Source: an uncultured Collinsella sp. | GTDB taxonomy: Bacteria > Actinomycetota > Coriobacteriia > Coriobacteriales > Coriobacteriaceae | Direction: 5' to 3' | DNA length: 21,197 nt | Assembly (NCBI GenBank): GCA_902494765.1 | Contig: CABUUK010000043.1 | Location: 1 to 21,197 of the forward strand | In this document: positions 7,884 through 17,289 of the stretch, piece by piece | Layout: every line of letters starts with the position of its first letter | How positions within the stretch are numbered: the stretch's first letter is position 1 | Notes under the pieces: generated by a model | Told to the model about the DNA's origin: nothing | Database searches by the model: none | The model's input: the letters and a program-made list of their open reading frames with translations, nothing else | Made by a program: the position numbers and the translations under genes

Positions 7884-9070
7884 TGTCATTCCAGACGACG
7901 TATGGCTCCGATGGACGTCTCCGTGTTGCCATCCTGGGCTGTACGGGCTCTATCGGCACTCAGGCGCTCGATGTGTGCCGTCAGCATGCCGATCGCCTGC
8001 AGGTGACGGCGCTATCCGTTAACTCCAGTACCTCCGAGCTCGTTGCCGCTGCCCGCGAGTTCTCGGTTCCGGCGGTTGCCGTGGCCGATGTCGCTCATGG
8101 CGATGACGCCGTGCTGCAGGAGTTGCCCGAGGGAACGAAGCTCGGCGTTGGCGCGCAGGCGGTTTGCGAGCTCGCGCGTCGCGACGATGTCGACTGCGTG
8201 CTTGTCGCTATTGTGGGTGCCGCCGGTCTCGAGGCGAGCCATGCGGCCTTGACCTCGAATAAGCGTCTTGCCCTTGCCAACAAGGAGTCGCTCGTCGTCG
8301 GTGGCGACTTGCTTATGCCGTTGGCGCAACCGGGCCAGCTTATTCCAGTCGACTCTGAGCACTCCGCCATCTACCAGTGCTATCTGGGGGAGAATCCGCG
8401 CGATGCTCATTGTATTTGGCTCACCTGCTCGGGCGGTCCGTTCTTTGGCCGCACGCGCGACGAGCTCGACCGCGTGACGCGTGCCGATGCCCTCGCACAT
8501 CCCACGTGGGCCATGGGTGCTAAGATCACCATCGACTCCGCCACCCTCATGAATAAGGGCCTGGAGCGCATTGAGGCCATGCATCTGTTTAACTGCGACC
8601 TCGATTTCATTAACGTGGTCGTGCAGCGTCAGTCCAGGATTCACTCTATGGTCGAGTTCTCCGACGGCTCCGTGATGGCGCATCTCGGTGCTTCCGACAT
8701 GCGTATTCCCATCCAGTTCGCGTTCTCGTATCCCGAGCGTTGGGATACTCCGGCGTCTCGTATCGATTTTCGCGAGTTGGGGCAGCTAACGTTTGATGCT
8801 GCCGACATGGATACCTTCCGCTGTCTGGCACTGGCCGAACGTGCCGGCAAGACGGGTGGCACCATGCCGTGCGTGCTCAATGCCGCCAACGAGGTCGCCG
8901 TCGATGCCTTCCTGCACGATGGCTGCAGCTTTACCGATATCGATCGCATTGTGGAATCCTGCATGGATGCCCACGATATGCAGGCGGTCGATTCGTTTGA
9001 GCAGCTTCGCGACATCGATGCGTGGGCGCGTGAAAAGGCTGCGCAGGTACTCGCCGCAACCCGTTCCTAA
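7883..9070 (+). CDS. dxr: 1-deoxy-D-xylulose 5-phosphate reductoisomerase
   Basis: Dxr (IspC) converts DXP to MEP, the committed step of the MEP isoprenoid pathway. The NADPH-binding loop LGCTGSIGTQALDV sits at residues 18-31. NKESLVVGGDLL, VDSEHSAIYQCY (metal and substrate ligands), CSGGPFF and HPTWAMGAKITIDSATLMNK give the catalytic core. ASGGPFR in most homologues reads CSGGPFF here, a mild variation. The length of 395 aa is normal. ATG 7883 shares its A with the cdsA stop (TAATG), so translation is probably coupled. Together with ispG, two steps of the same pathway lie within 4 kb. Confidence 0.97.
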   Translation: MSFQTTYGSDGRLRVAILGCTGSIGTQALDVCRQHADRLQVTALSVNSSTSELVAAAREFSVPAVAVADVAHGDDAVLQELPEGTKLGVGAQAVCELARRDDVDCVLVAIVGAAGLEASHAALTSNKRLALANKESLVVGGDLLMPLAQPGQLIPVDSEHSAIYQCYLGENPRDAHCIWLTCSGGPFFGRTRDELDRVTRADALAHPTWAMGAKITIDSATLMNKGLERIEAMHLFNCDLDFINVVVQRQSRIHSMVEFSDGSVMAHLGASDMRIPIQFAFSYPERWDTPASRIDFRELGQLTFDAADMDTFRCLALAERAGKTGGTMPCVLNAANEVAVDAFLHDGCSFTDIDRIVESCMDAHDMQAVDSFEQLRDIDAWAREKAAQVLAATRS

Positions 9071-9095
9071 CCCATAAGGATTGCTTTTTCGTTTT

Positions 9096-10457
9096 ATGGA
9101 TACTGTTCTGAGCGTTCTCTCATCGGTCTTTTGGGGCCTGCTGATGCTTTCCGTCCTCGTGTTTTTGCACGAGGGCGGCCACTTTTTGGCGGCGCGTGCC
9201 TGCGGCGTCCGTGTGACCGAGTTCTTTTTGGGCCTGCCGTGCCGCTTTGACATCCATTACACGTCGCGTCGCATTGGAACCAAGTTTGGCGTGACCCCGC
9301 TGCTGCTGGGTGGCTACGCTGCCATCTGCGGTATGGATCCGACCGATGTCTCCTGCGCCGATCGCGTGCTCGCGGCTATCTACCGTCATGGTCGCGTGAC
9401 CGTGGCCGACCTTGCTGTCGAGCTCGAGCTTTCCGAGGAGGATGTGCTCGAGGCTTGTGCTCTGTTGCTGGGCTGGGGCTCCATCGCACCTTGGTATGAG
9501 GAAGGGGAGAAACCCTCGCCGAGCTACTATCCCACCAAGTATCAGACGCTGCCGCGAGACGCGGCGGGTTACACCACCTTTGACGGCCGCCGGTTCGATC
9601 GAGAGCATGCGACTGCCGAGGGCGATGTGTGGGAGCTGCCGTGCGGCGAGGCTGATTTCTTGGCGCAAGAGCGCTCGCACACTTATCTTGGCCAGGGCTT
9701 TCTCAAGCGCGCCTTTATGCTGCTCGCGGGCATTCTCGTCAATATCCTGACGGGTTTTTTGCTGCTTATGAGCATCTATTCCATTGCGGGTGTCACCGTG
9801 CCGATCGATACCAACGTGATCGGTCAGGTTGACGAGGGGTCTATTGCCGCCAAGGCGGGTATCGAGGCTGGTGATGCGATCCTTTCGGTTGACGGTGTAT
9901 CGTGCTCCACATGGATGAACGTTTACGATGCTATCGGCAAGGCCGCCGGTAAGGACGATATCGCCATCGAGTACGAGCGTAACGGCAAGCAGCATTCGAC
10001 CACGGTTGCGCTCAAAGAGGACGAGCGGTTAGGTGTGTATGCTTCTACGGAGGTAGTCCGTTTGGACCCCATCACCTCGGCGCGTCTGTCATTCTCCTAT
10101 GTTGTGCAGACCGCGGAGGGCGTGATGCGCCTGCTCCAGCCGCAGCATACGATGGAGATTCTCGATCAGTCTTCTTCGATCGTGGGCATTAGCGTTATGT
10201 CCTCACAGGCTGCTGCTGCCGGCCCTGCCACGTTCCTTTCGTTTGCCGCCCTCATTTCGTTCTCGCTTGGCTTTATGAACCTGCTGCCCATCCCACCACT
10301 CGATGGCGGCAAGCTGGTCATCGAGATCATTCAAAAGATTGCTGGCCGCGAGCTTCCGCTCAAGGTCCAGACGATTGTGAGCTATGTGGGCATCTCGCTC
10401 TTTGCGCTGCTGTTTGTCTATATGCTTCGTTCCGACATCCTTCGATTTATTCTGTAG
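9096..10457 (+). CDS. rseP: Site-2 zinc metalloprotease (RseP/RasP family) with an unusual insertion
   Basis: This M50 intramembrane protease cleaves membrane-bound anti-sigma factors or signal peptide remnants. The zinc motif HEGGH is at residues 25-29 in the first transmembrane segment. A PDZ-like domain (VDEGSIAAKAGIEAGDAILSVDG) lies between the second and third segments, and the second metal motif NLLPIPPLDGGK precedes the last one. Between GGYAAICGM (about residue 80) and ERSHTYLGQGF (about 192) is an extra stretch of about 110 residues. Its first part, about 84-136, reads like a winged helix: AAIYRHGRVTVADLAVELEL, then LSEEDVLEACALLLGWGSIA. Known RseP topology would put this loop in the cytoplasm. 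The start is uncertain: AAGGA (9076-9080) touches an in-frame TTG at 9081 and lies 15 nt from ATG 9096, which I prefer on protein grounds. With the 9096 start the product is 453 aa. Confidence 0.92.
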   Translation: MDTVLSVLSSVFWGLLMLSVLVFLHEGGHFLAARACGVRVTEFFLGLPCRFDIHYTSRRIGTKFGVTPLLLGGYAAICGMDPTDVSCADRVLAAIYRHGRVTVADLAVELELSEEDVLEACALLLGWGSIAPWYEEGEKPSPSYYPTKYQTLPRDAAGYTTFDGRRFDREHATAEGDVWELPCGEADFLAQERSHTYLGQGFLKRAFMLLAGILVNILTGFLLLMSIYSIAGVTVPIDTNVIGQVDEGSIAAKAGIEAGDAILSVDGVSCSTWMNVYDAIGKAAGKDDIAIEYERNGKQHSTTVALKEDERLGVYASTEVVRLDPITSARLSFSYVVQTAEGVMRLLQPQHTMEILDQSSSIVGISVMSSQAAAAGPATFLSFAALISFSLGFMNLLPIPPLDGGKLVIEIIQKIAGRELPLKVQTIVSYVGISLFALLFVYMLRSDILRFIL

Positions 10458-10470
10458 GGGAGTGTTTGGA

Positions 10471-11553
10471 TTGTCTTTATCCCATCCTTTGCCTCGCGAT
10501 TTGACGCGCCCCGTGCATGTGGGCGGTGTGCAGATCGGTGGCGGTGCGCCGGTGGTGGTCCAATCCATGACCTGCACCGATACCGCTGATGCCCAGGCAA
10601 CACTTGCGCAAGTGTGCGCGTTGGCGCAGGCTGGCTGCGATATCGTGCGTGTGAGCGTGCCCACTGAGGCCGCGCTTGAGGGTTTCCGCACCATCTGTGC
10701 CGAGTCTCCGGTGCCAATCGTTGCCGATATCCACTTTAACCACAAGCTGGCCATTGGCGCTATGGAGGCCGGTGCCGCCAAGCTCCGCATCAATCCCGGC
10801 AACATTGGCGATTGGGCCAAGGTCGATGCCGTGATCGATGCCGCGGGCGCCGCTGGGTGCGCGATTCGCATTGGCGTGAACGCGGGCTCGCTTGAGCAGG
10901 ATATCGCCGAGCGCGAAGACCTCACGCAGCCCGAAAAGCTCGTGATGTCGAGCGAGCGCTTCGTCAAGCACTTTGAGGACCGCGGCTTTACGAACATTGT
11001 GCTTTCGGCCAAGGCCCATAGCGTGCAAACGACGCTCGATACCTATCGAGCCCTGTCGCGTGAGATTCCCCACGTTCCGCTTCACCTGGGCGTAACCGAG
11101 GCGGGTACCAAGCTTCAGGGCACCATTAAGAGCTCGGTGGGCCTTGGTATTCTGCTGTCTGAGGGTATCGGTGACACCATGCGTGTCTCTCTCACGGCCG
11201 ATCCGGTTGAGGAGCCGCCGGTCGCCTGGGGAATTTTGCAGTCGCTGGGCCTGCGTCGTCGTGGTCCCGAGATTGTCTCGTGCCCCACGTGCGCCCGCTG
11301 CCAGGTTAACCTCATTCCCATCGCCGAGGAGGTCACCGAGCGGCTTAAGAACTACTCCGCGCCGCTTTCGATCGCCGTTATGGGATGCGCGGTCAATGGC
11401 CCCGGCGAGGCTTCTGATGCCGACCTGGGCGTTGCTTGCGGACGTGGTCAGGCCTTGCTCTTTTCGCATGGCCAGATCATTGGTAAAGTAGCTGAGGACC
11501 AAATTGTCGACGCGCTTATGGCAGAGGTCGACAAGCTTATTGAGGAGAAATAA
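10471..11553 (+). CDS. ispG: 4-hydroxy-3-methylbut-2-en-1-yl diphosphate synthase (GcpE)
   Basis: IspG is a [4Fe-4S] enzyme of the MEP pathway that makes HMBPP from ME-cPP. The TIM-barrel part begins VHVGGVQIGGGAPVVVQSMT and includes VPIVADIHFNHKLA and KLRINPGNIG. The iron-sulphur part shows SCPTCARCQ and GCAVNGPGEA, with the cluster Cys residues and the nearby Glu. I start at TTG 10471 (360 aa) because GGGGAG at 10457-10462 lies 8 nt upstream. The frame stays open further upstream, but that stretch overlaps rseP and is not homologous. It lies 13 nt after rseP and its TAA is directly followed by the proS ATG. Confidence 0.95.
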   Translation: MSLSHPLPRDLTRPVHVGGVQIGGGAPVVVQSMTCTDTADAQATLAQVCALAQAGCDIVRVSVPTEAALEGFRTICAESPVPIVADIHFNHKLAIGAMEAGAAKLRINPGNIGDWAKVDAVIDAAGAAGCAIRIGVNAGSLEQDIAEREDLTQPEKLVMSSERFVKHFEDRGFTNIVLSAKAHSVQTTLDTYRALSREIPHVPLHLGVTEAGTKLQGTIKSSVGLGILLSEGIGDTMRVSLTADPVEEPPVAWGILQSLGLRRRGPEIVSCPTCARCQVNLIPIAEEVTERLKNYSAPLSIAVMGCAVNGPGEASDADLGVACGRGQALLFSHGQIIGKVAEDQIVDALMAEVDKLIEEK

Positions 11554-13275
<1,722 letters not shown>

Positions 13276-13305
13276 TCGACGATTTCGCTTGTAGTTCGAT
13301 ATACG

Positions 13306-13354
13306 GGACGGCCCCGCATTTCTCCAGATCGGGGAGATGCGGGGCCGTCCTTTT
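13306..13354 (+). terminator. Strong rho-independent terminator after proS
   Basis: GGACGGCCCCGCAT (13306-13319) pairs perfectly with ATGCGGGGCCGTCC (13337-13350), and the stem extends inwards by six more pairs including wobbles. The loop is AGATC. TTTT follows the stem. It ends the pyrH-proS run. Confidence 0.93.
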
Positions 13355-13376
13355 ATCTTGTGGCATCCTCGATATC

Positions 13377-13419
13377 TAAAAGGAAAACCCCACAGCCCAT
13401 GCGAGCTGCGGGGTTTTCC
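13377..13419 (-). terminator. Terminator for the minus-strand phosphotransferase gene
   Basis: GGAAAACCCCACAGC (13382-13396) pairs with GCTGCGGGGTTTTCC (13405-13419) with one mismatch. On the minus strand the stem is followed by TTTT (AAAA at 13377-13380 on the plus strand). It lies about 35 nt beyond the stop of the gene at 13455-14219. Together with the proS terminator it insulates two convergent units. Confidence 0.85.
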
Positions 13420-13454
13420 ATTGTGCCTCCGATGCGAAATAAATCGCTCAGATA

Positions 13455-14219
13455 TTACTGATAATCGACGACGTCGATCCAGTTCTTCAGGAACTCATCG
13501 TTCACGTTGCGCTTACGAGCGAGCTCGGAAGCGGCGACGATGCTCGTCCACTGACGCACGACCTGCATGGGCATGTCGGCACGGTCGCAGTAGAGCTCCA
13601 GGTAGGCCTCGGCCTGGTCCTTGCTGTTGAGGGCAAAGAGCAGGTAGGTGGTGGCAACGTCGGCAGCAGGGGAGCCCTGGGTGGCGTGTGCCCAGTCGCA
13701 CACATAGAGCTGGCCGTCGTCGCCGACGATGACGTTGGAGGGGTTGAAGTCGCCGTGGCAGACCTTGAACTCCTTGGTCATGCCGTCCAGACGCTCCTGA
13801 AGGTTGTAGCGCGTGGTGGCATTGAGCTGATCAAGGCTGTCGATCATGCGGGCGAACTTGTCGCGCTGACGGTTGAGCAGCGGGGAGGTGTAGCCGTGGA
13901 TCTCGATCTGGAGGTCGACGAACATCTCGAGGTACTCACCAAAGCGCTGGGGCTCGGCAGTCATCTTCTCGGCAAGGGTGGTGCCCGGAACCTTCTCGGT
14001 CACGAGCGCCCAGCCGTTGGCGTTCTCGAGCTGGGAAACCTCGAGAGCCTTGGGGCTGCGGATGCCGCACTCATTGATGCGGGCAAGATTCAAAGCCTCG
14101 TTGAACACGTCGGAGACAGGCTTGGTCTCGTTAAAGACCTTGACGATCTTGTCGCCCAGGTCGTAAACGACCTTGTTGCCACGGCGGACGAGCTCGGTCT
14201 TGGAATCGGGTAGCAGCAT
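13455..14219 (-). CDS. Aminoglycoside phosphotransferase/kinase-fold protein, substrate unknown
   Basis: The protein has the APH/choline-kinase fold. Lys27 (KIVKVF) matches the ATP-binding lysine and Glu41 fits the paired acidic residue. The catalytic loop is CHGDFNPSNVIV (His155, Asp157, Asn162), and Asp175 in VCDWAHA matches the metal-binding aspartate. At 254 aa it is compact. The AAAGGA site lies about 7 nt upstream of ATG 14217-14219. It sits 89 nt downstream of adhE on the same strand, with a GC-rich hairpin in the gap. Members of this family phosphorylate small molecules such as choline, fructosamines or antibiotics. Nothing here identifies the substrate, and a resistance role should not be assumed. 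Catalytic residues look intact, so it is probably an active kinase. Confidence 0.85.
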   Translation of the reverse strand: MLLPDSKTELVRRGNKVVYDLGDKIVKVFNETKPVSDVFNEALNLARINECGIRSPKALEVSQLENANGWALVTEKVPGTTLAEKMTAEPQRFGEYLEMFVDLQIEIHGYTSPLLNRQRDKFARMIDSLDQLNATTRYNLQERLDGMTKEFKVCHGDFNPSNVIVGDDGQLYVCDWAHATQGSPAADVATTYLLFALNSKDQAEAYLELYCDRADMPMQVVRQWTSIVAASELARKRNVNDEFLKNWIDVVDYQ

Positions 14220-14252
14220 GGTTGCATCCTTTCAACGATGCGATAGAAGCGA

Positions 14253-14289
14253 CGGCGGGGGTGTGTGAAACACCCGTGCACCCCCGCCG
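14253..14289 (-). other. GC-rich hairpin between adhE and the kinase-fold gene
   Basis: CGGCGGGGGTG (14253-14263) pairs perfectly with CACCCCCGCCG (14279-14289), giving an 11-bp stem with a 15-nt loop. Read in the direction of adhE transcription, the T-run comes before the stem rather than after it, so it is not a standard terminator. It may stabilise the adhE mRNA 3' end or reduce read-through into the downstream gene. Confidence 0.5.
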
Positions 14290-14308
14290 CAAAAAACCGT
14301 GCTAAAAA

Positions 14309-16957
14309 CTAGCAGACGGCGTAGTCCTGGGGCTCGCGGCCGTAGTAGGCGTCCAGGTAGAGCTCCTTGATCTCGCTCATGAGCGGGTAGCGCGGGTTAG
14401 CGCCGGTGCACTGGTCGTTGAATGCCTGCTCGGTCATCTCGTCGAGGGTGTCGAGGAAGTACTGCTCGTCAACACCGTAGTCGGCGATGGTCTTCTTGAC
14501 ACCGATGAAGTCCTTGAGCTCCTCGAGCTTCGTGATGAAGTTCTCGAAGACCTCCTTGTCGTCCTTGCCCTCGATGCCGCAGTACTTGGCCATCTCGGCG
14601 TAGTTGTGCAACGCGTTGGGGTAAGGATACTGGGAGAAGGTACCCATCTTGACGGGAGCCTCGGCGGCGTTGTAGCGCATGACGCGGGTCAGGATGACGG
14701 CGTTAGCGATGCCGTGGGGCAGGTGATGGAAAGCGCCGAGCTTGTGAGCCATGGAGTGGTTGAGGCCCAGGAAGGCGTTGGCGAAGGCCATACCGGCCAT
14801 GCAGGAGGCGTTGTGCATCTCCTCGCGGGCGTGCGGGTCCTTGGCGCCGTTCGTGAAGCTGGAGGGCAGGTTCTCAAAGACGAGCTTGGCAGCGCGCTCG
14901 GAGAGGCCCTTGGTGTAGTCGGAAGCCATGATGGAGACGTAGGACTCGATGGCGTGGGTCATGACGTCGATGCCGGAGGCAGCGGTCAGGCCGCGCGGGG
15001 CGGTCATGCAGTTGTCGGCGTCGACGATAGCCATGTTGGGGAGCAACGCGTAGTCGGCGAGCGGCCACTTGATGCCGGTCTCCTTGTCGGTGATGATGGC
15101 GAACGGCGTGCACTCGGAGCCGGTACCCGAGGAGGTCGGGACGGCGACGAAGTAGGCCTTCTTGCCCATCTCGGGGAAGGTGAAGATACGCTTGCGGATG
15201 TCCATGAAGTCCATGGCCATGTCCTCAAACTTGCACTCGGGGTGCTCGTACATCATCCACATGATCTTGCCGGCGTCCATAGCGGAGCCACCGCCGACGG
15301 CGATGATGACGTCCGGCTCAAAGAGGGCCATCTGCTTGGCGCCGCGACGTGCGCACTGCAGCGACGGATCGGGCTCGACGTCATAGAAGCAGTCGTGGGC
15401 GATGCCCATCTCGTCGAGCTTGGCCTCGATGGCGCGGGTGTTGCCATTCTTGAAGAGGAACTGGTCGGTGACGATGAAGGCGCGCTTCTTGCCCATGACG
15501 TTGCCCAGCTCGTCGAGGGCGACGGGCGTGGAACCCTTCTTGAAGTAGACCTTCTCGGGAGCGCGGAACCACAGCATGTTCTCACGGCGCTCGGCCACAG
15601 TCTTAACGTTGATCAAGTGCTTCACCCCAACGTTCTCGGAGACGGAGTTGCCGCCCCAGGAGCCGCAGCCCAGGGTCAGAGACGGCTTCATGCCAAAGTT
15701 GTACAGGTCACCGATGCCACCGTGCGAGGACGGCGTGTTGATGACGATACGGCAGGCCTTCATGACGTGCTCGAACAGGCTGATCTTCTCGGCCTGGGCG
15801 GGGTGCACGTACAGAGAGGCGGTGTGGCCCGGGCCACCGGCGAGCACCAGGTGCTCGGCCTTGTCGACGGCCTCCTGGAAGTCCTTGGCGTGGTACATGG
15901 CCAGGACCGGGGAGAGCTTCTCGTGGGAGAACTCCTCCTTGGCGGGGTCGGTGGAGGTGACCTCGGCGATCAGGATCTTGGTCTTGGCGGGAACCTCGAT
16001 GCCGGCGAGCTCGGCGATCTTGGCGGCAGCCATGCCGGGGATGCGGTGATCGAGAGCGCCGTTCTTGAACATGGCGGCACGCAGGGCCTCCATCTCGGCA
16101 CCCTGCTTGACGAAGTAGCAGCCGCGCTTCTGGAACTCGGCCTTAACCTGGTCATAGATGCTGTCGATTACGGTCACGGACTGCTCGGAAGCGCAGATCA
16201 TGCCGTTGTCGAAGGTCTTGGAGTGGATGATGGAGTTGACGGCGAGCAGCACGTCGGCGGTGTCGTCGATGACGACCGGGGTGTTACCGGCGCCAACGCC
16301 CAGGGCGGGCTTGCCCGAGGAGTAAGCGGCCTTGACCATGCCCGGGCCACCGGTGGCGAGGATGATGTCGACGTCGCGCATGACCATGTTAGTCAGCTCG
16401 ATGGAGGGGACATCGACCCAGCCGATGATGCCCTCGGGGGCGCCGGCCTTGACGGCGGCGTCAAGCACGAGCTTGGCGGCGGCGATGGTGCACTTGGCGG
16501 CAGCCGGGTGCGGGGAGATGATGATGGCGTTGCGGGTCTTCAGGCAGATCAGCGTCTTGAAGATCGCGGTGGAGGTGGGGTTGGTCGTCGGGATGACGGC
16601 GCCCACGATGCCGATGGGCTCGGCGATCTTGGTGATGCCGTAAGCCTCGTCGCGCTCCAGGACACCACAGGTCTTGGTGTTCTTGTAAGCGTTGTAGATG
16701 TACTCTGCGGCGTAGTGGTTCTTGATGACCTTGTCCTCAAGAACGCCGCGGCCGGTCTCCTCGATGGCCATCTTCGCCAACGGGATACGAGCCTTGTTGG
16801 CGGCCATGGCGGCCTCATAGAAGATCTTGTCGACCTGCTCCTGCGTGTACGTAGCAAAAAGCGCCTGGGCCTCTCGCATCTGAGCGAGCTTAGCCTCAAG
16901 CGCCTCTACGTTGTCCACAATTGCGGGAGTAGTGTTTTCCGGTGACTTTTTCACCAT
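14309..16957 (-). CDS. adhE: Bifunctional acetaldehyde/alcohol dehydrogenase
   Basis: AdhE reduces acetyl-CoA to acetaldehyde and then ethanol, regenerating NAD+ in fermentation, and forms long spirosomes in other bacteria. The N-terminal half is a CoA-acylating aldehyde dehydrogenase; the catalytic Cys is in FDNGMICASEQSV. The linker reads CGSWGGNSVSENVGVKHLIN. The C-terminal half is an iron-dependent alcohol dehydrogenase with GGGSAMDAGKIMW, TSSGTGSECTPFAIITD and the His-rich GLNHSMAHKLGAFHHLPHG. At 882 aa it is full length. The start is ATG 16955-16957 with AAGGAG upstream. Its codon use is biased as in the ribosomal protein genes, suggesting strong expression. It appears to have its own promoter, and a palindrome lies further upstream. 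Confidence 0.98.
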   Translation of the reverse strand: MVKKSPENTTPAIVDNVEALEAKLAQMREAQALFATYTQEQVDKIFYEAAMAANKARIPLAKMAIEETGRGVLEDKVIKNHYAAEYIYNAYKNTKTCGVLERDEAYGITKIAEPIGIVGAVIPTTNPTSTAIFKTLICLKTRNAIIISPHPAAAKCTIAAAKLVLDAAVKAGAPEGIIGWVDVPSIELTNMVMRDVDIILATGGPGMVKAAYSSGKPALGVGAGNTPVVIDDTADVLLAVNSIIHSKTFDNGMICASEQSVTVIDSIYDQVKAEFQKRGCYFVKQGAEMEALRAAMFKNGALDHRIPGMAAAKIAELAGIEVPAKTKILIAEVTSTDPAKEEFSHEKLSPVLAMYHAKDFQEAVDKAEHLVLAGGPGHTASLYVHPAQAEKISLFEHVMKACRIVINTPSSHGGIGDLYNFGMKPSLTLGCGSWGGNSVSENVGVKHLINVKTVAERRENMLWFRAPEKVYFKKGSTPVALDELGNVMGKKRAFIVTDQFLFKNGNTRAIEAKLDEMGIAHDCFYDVEPDPSLQCARRGAKQMALFEPDVIIAVGGGSAMDAGKIMWMMYEHPECKFEDMAMDFMDIRKRIFTFPEMGKKAYFVAVPTSSGTGSECTPFAIITDKETGIKWPLADYALLPNMAIVDADNCMTAPRGLTAASGIDVMTHAIESYVSIMASDYTKGLSERAAKLVFENLPSSFTNGAKDPHAREEMHNASCMAGMAFANAFLGLNHSMAHKLGAFHHLPHGIANAVILTRVMRYNAAEAPVKMGTFSQYPYPNALHNYAEMAKYCGIEGKDDKEVFENFITKLEELKDFIGVKKTIADYGVDEQYFLDTLDEMTEQAFNDQCTGANPRYPLMSEIKELYLDAYYGREPQDYAVC

Positions 16958-16997
16958 TTGTGTCTCCTTGCGATCGGAGATTTACCCTACGCCTTGC

Positions 16998-17006
16998 ATG
17001 ATAGCA
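16998..17006 (-). promoter_or_regulatory. Extended -10 promoter for adhE, overlapped by a short inverted repeat
   Basis: On the minus strand TGC precedes TATCAT (16998-17003), an extended -10. No good -35 lies at the usual distance. The -10 is centred in TTGC-N6-GCAA (16994-17007), a small inverted repeat that could bind a repressor. The leader would be about 35 nt long. Confidence 0.5.
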
Positions 17007-17049
17007 AGAAATAATTCGGTGAACGGTCAGATTCCCGTAAAAGACAAAC

Positions 17050-17079
17050 TAAAACGCTTCAATAAACTGAAGCGTTTTA
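17050..17079 (-). repeat. Perfect 12-bp palindrome upstream of adhE
   Basis: TAAAACGCTTCA (17050-17061) is the exact inverse of TGAAGCGTTTTA (17068-17079), separated by ATAAAC. It lies about 60 to 80 bp upstream of the adhE -10 and 31 bp from the left end of the transposase element. It could be an operator for adhE. Each side also ends in TTTT, so it could instead be a weak bidirectional terminator that shields adhE from upstream transcription. The strand is given relative to adhE. Confidence 0.55.
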
Positions 17080-17110
17080 ACTAAAATTATCAGCCTGCTG
17101 CATCGCCCCG

Positions 17111-17160
17111 CTCATTGGGGACAGACTTACATGAGTGCTTTCACTCATTTGGGACAGACA
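17111..17160 (+). repeat. Left 50-bp inverted repeat of the RAYT element
   Basis: The 16-bp motif CTCATTGGGGACAGAC at 17111-17126 recurs as CTCATTTGGGACAGAC at 17144-17159. Between them lies a hairpin with stem ATGAGTG (17131-17137) and CACTCAT (17142-17148) and loop CTTT. This is the architecture of a REP sequence. A partial third copy, CCGCTCATTGG, occurs at 17197-17207 inside the element. Confidence 0.85.
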
Positions 17161-17289
17161 TCGTTTTGCCATTTTGCCGTTCTGAACCAGTTTTTGCCGC
17201 TCATTGGATATAAATAGGTCACAGGCTCAGCATTTCGCGTTCCTTCTCTCCTTTTAGGTGTTGCCTGTTCGGTTTTGAAAGGAGAGATT

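Noticed and set aside
14606..16945. Open frame of 779 codons on the plus strand opposite adhE
   Set aside because: It mirrors adhE codons (GC-rich third positions leave the opposite strand open), is low-complexity in Gly, Val, Asp and Leu, and matches no family. adhE is certain.
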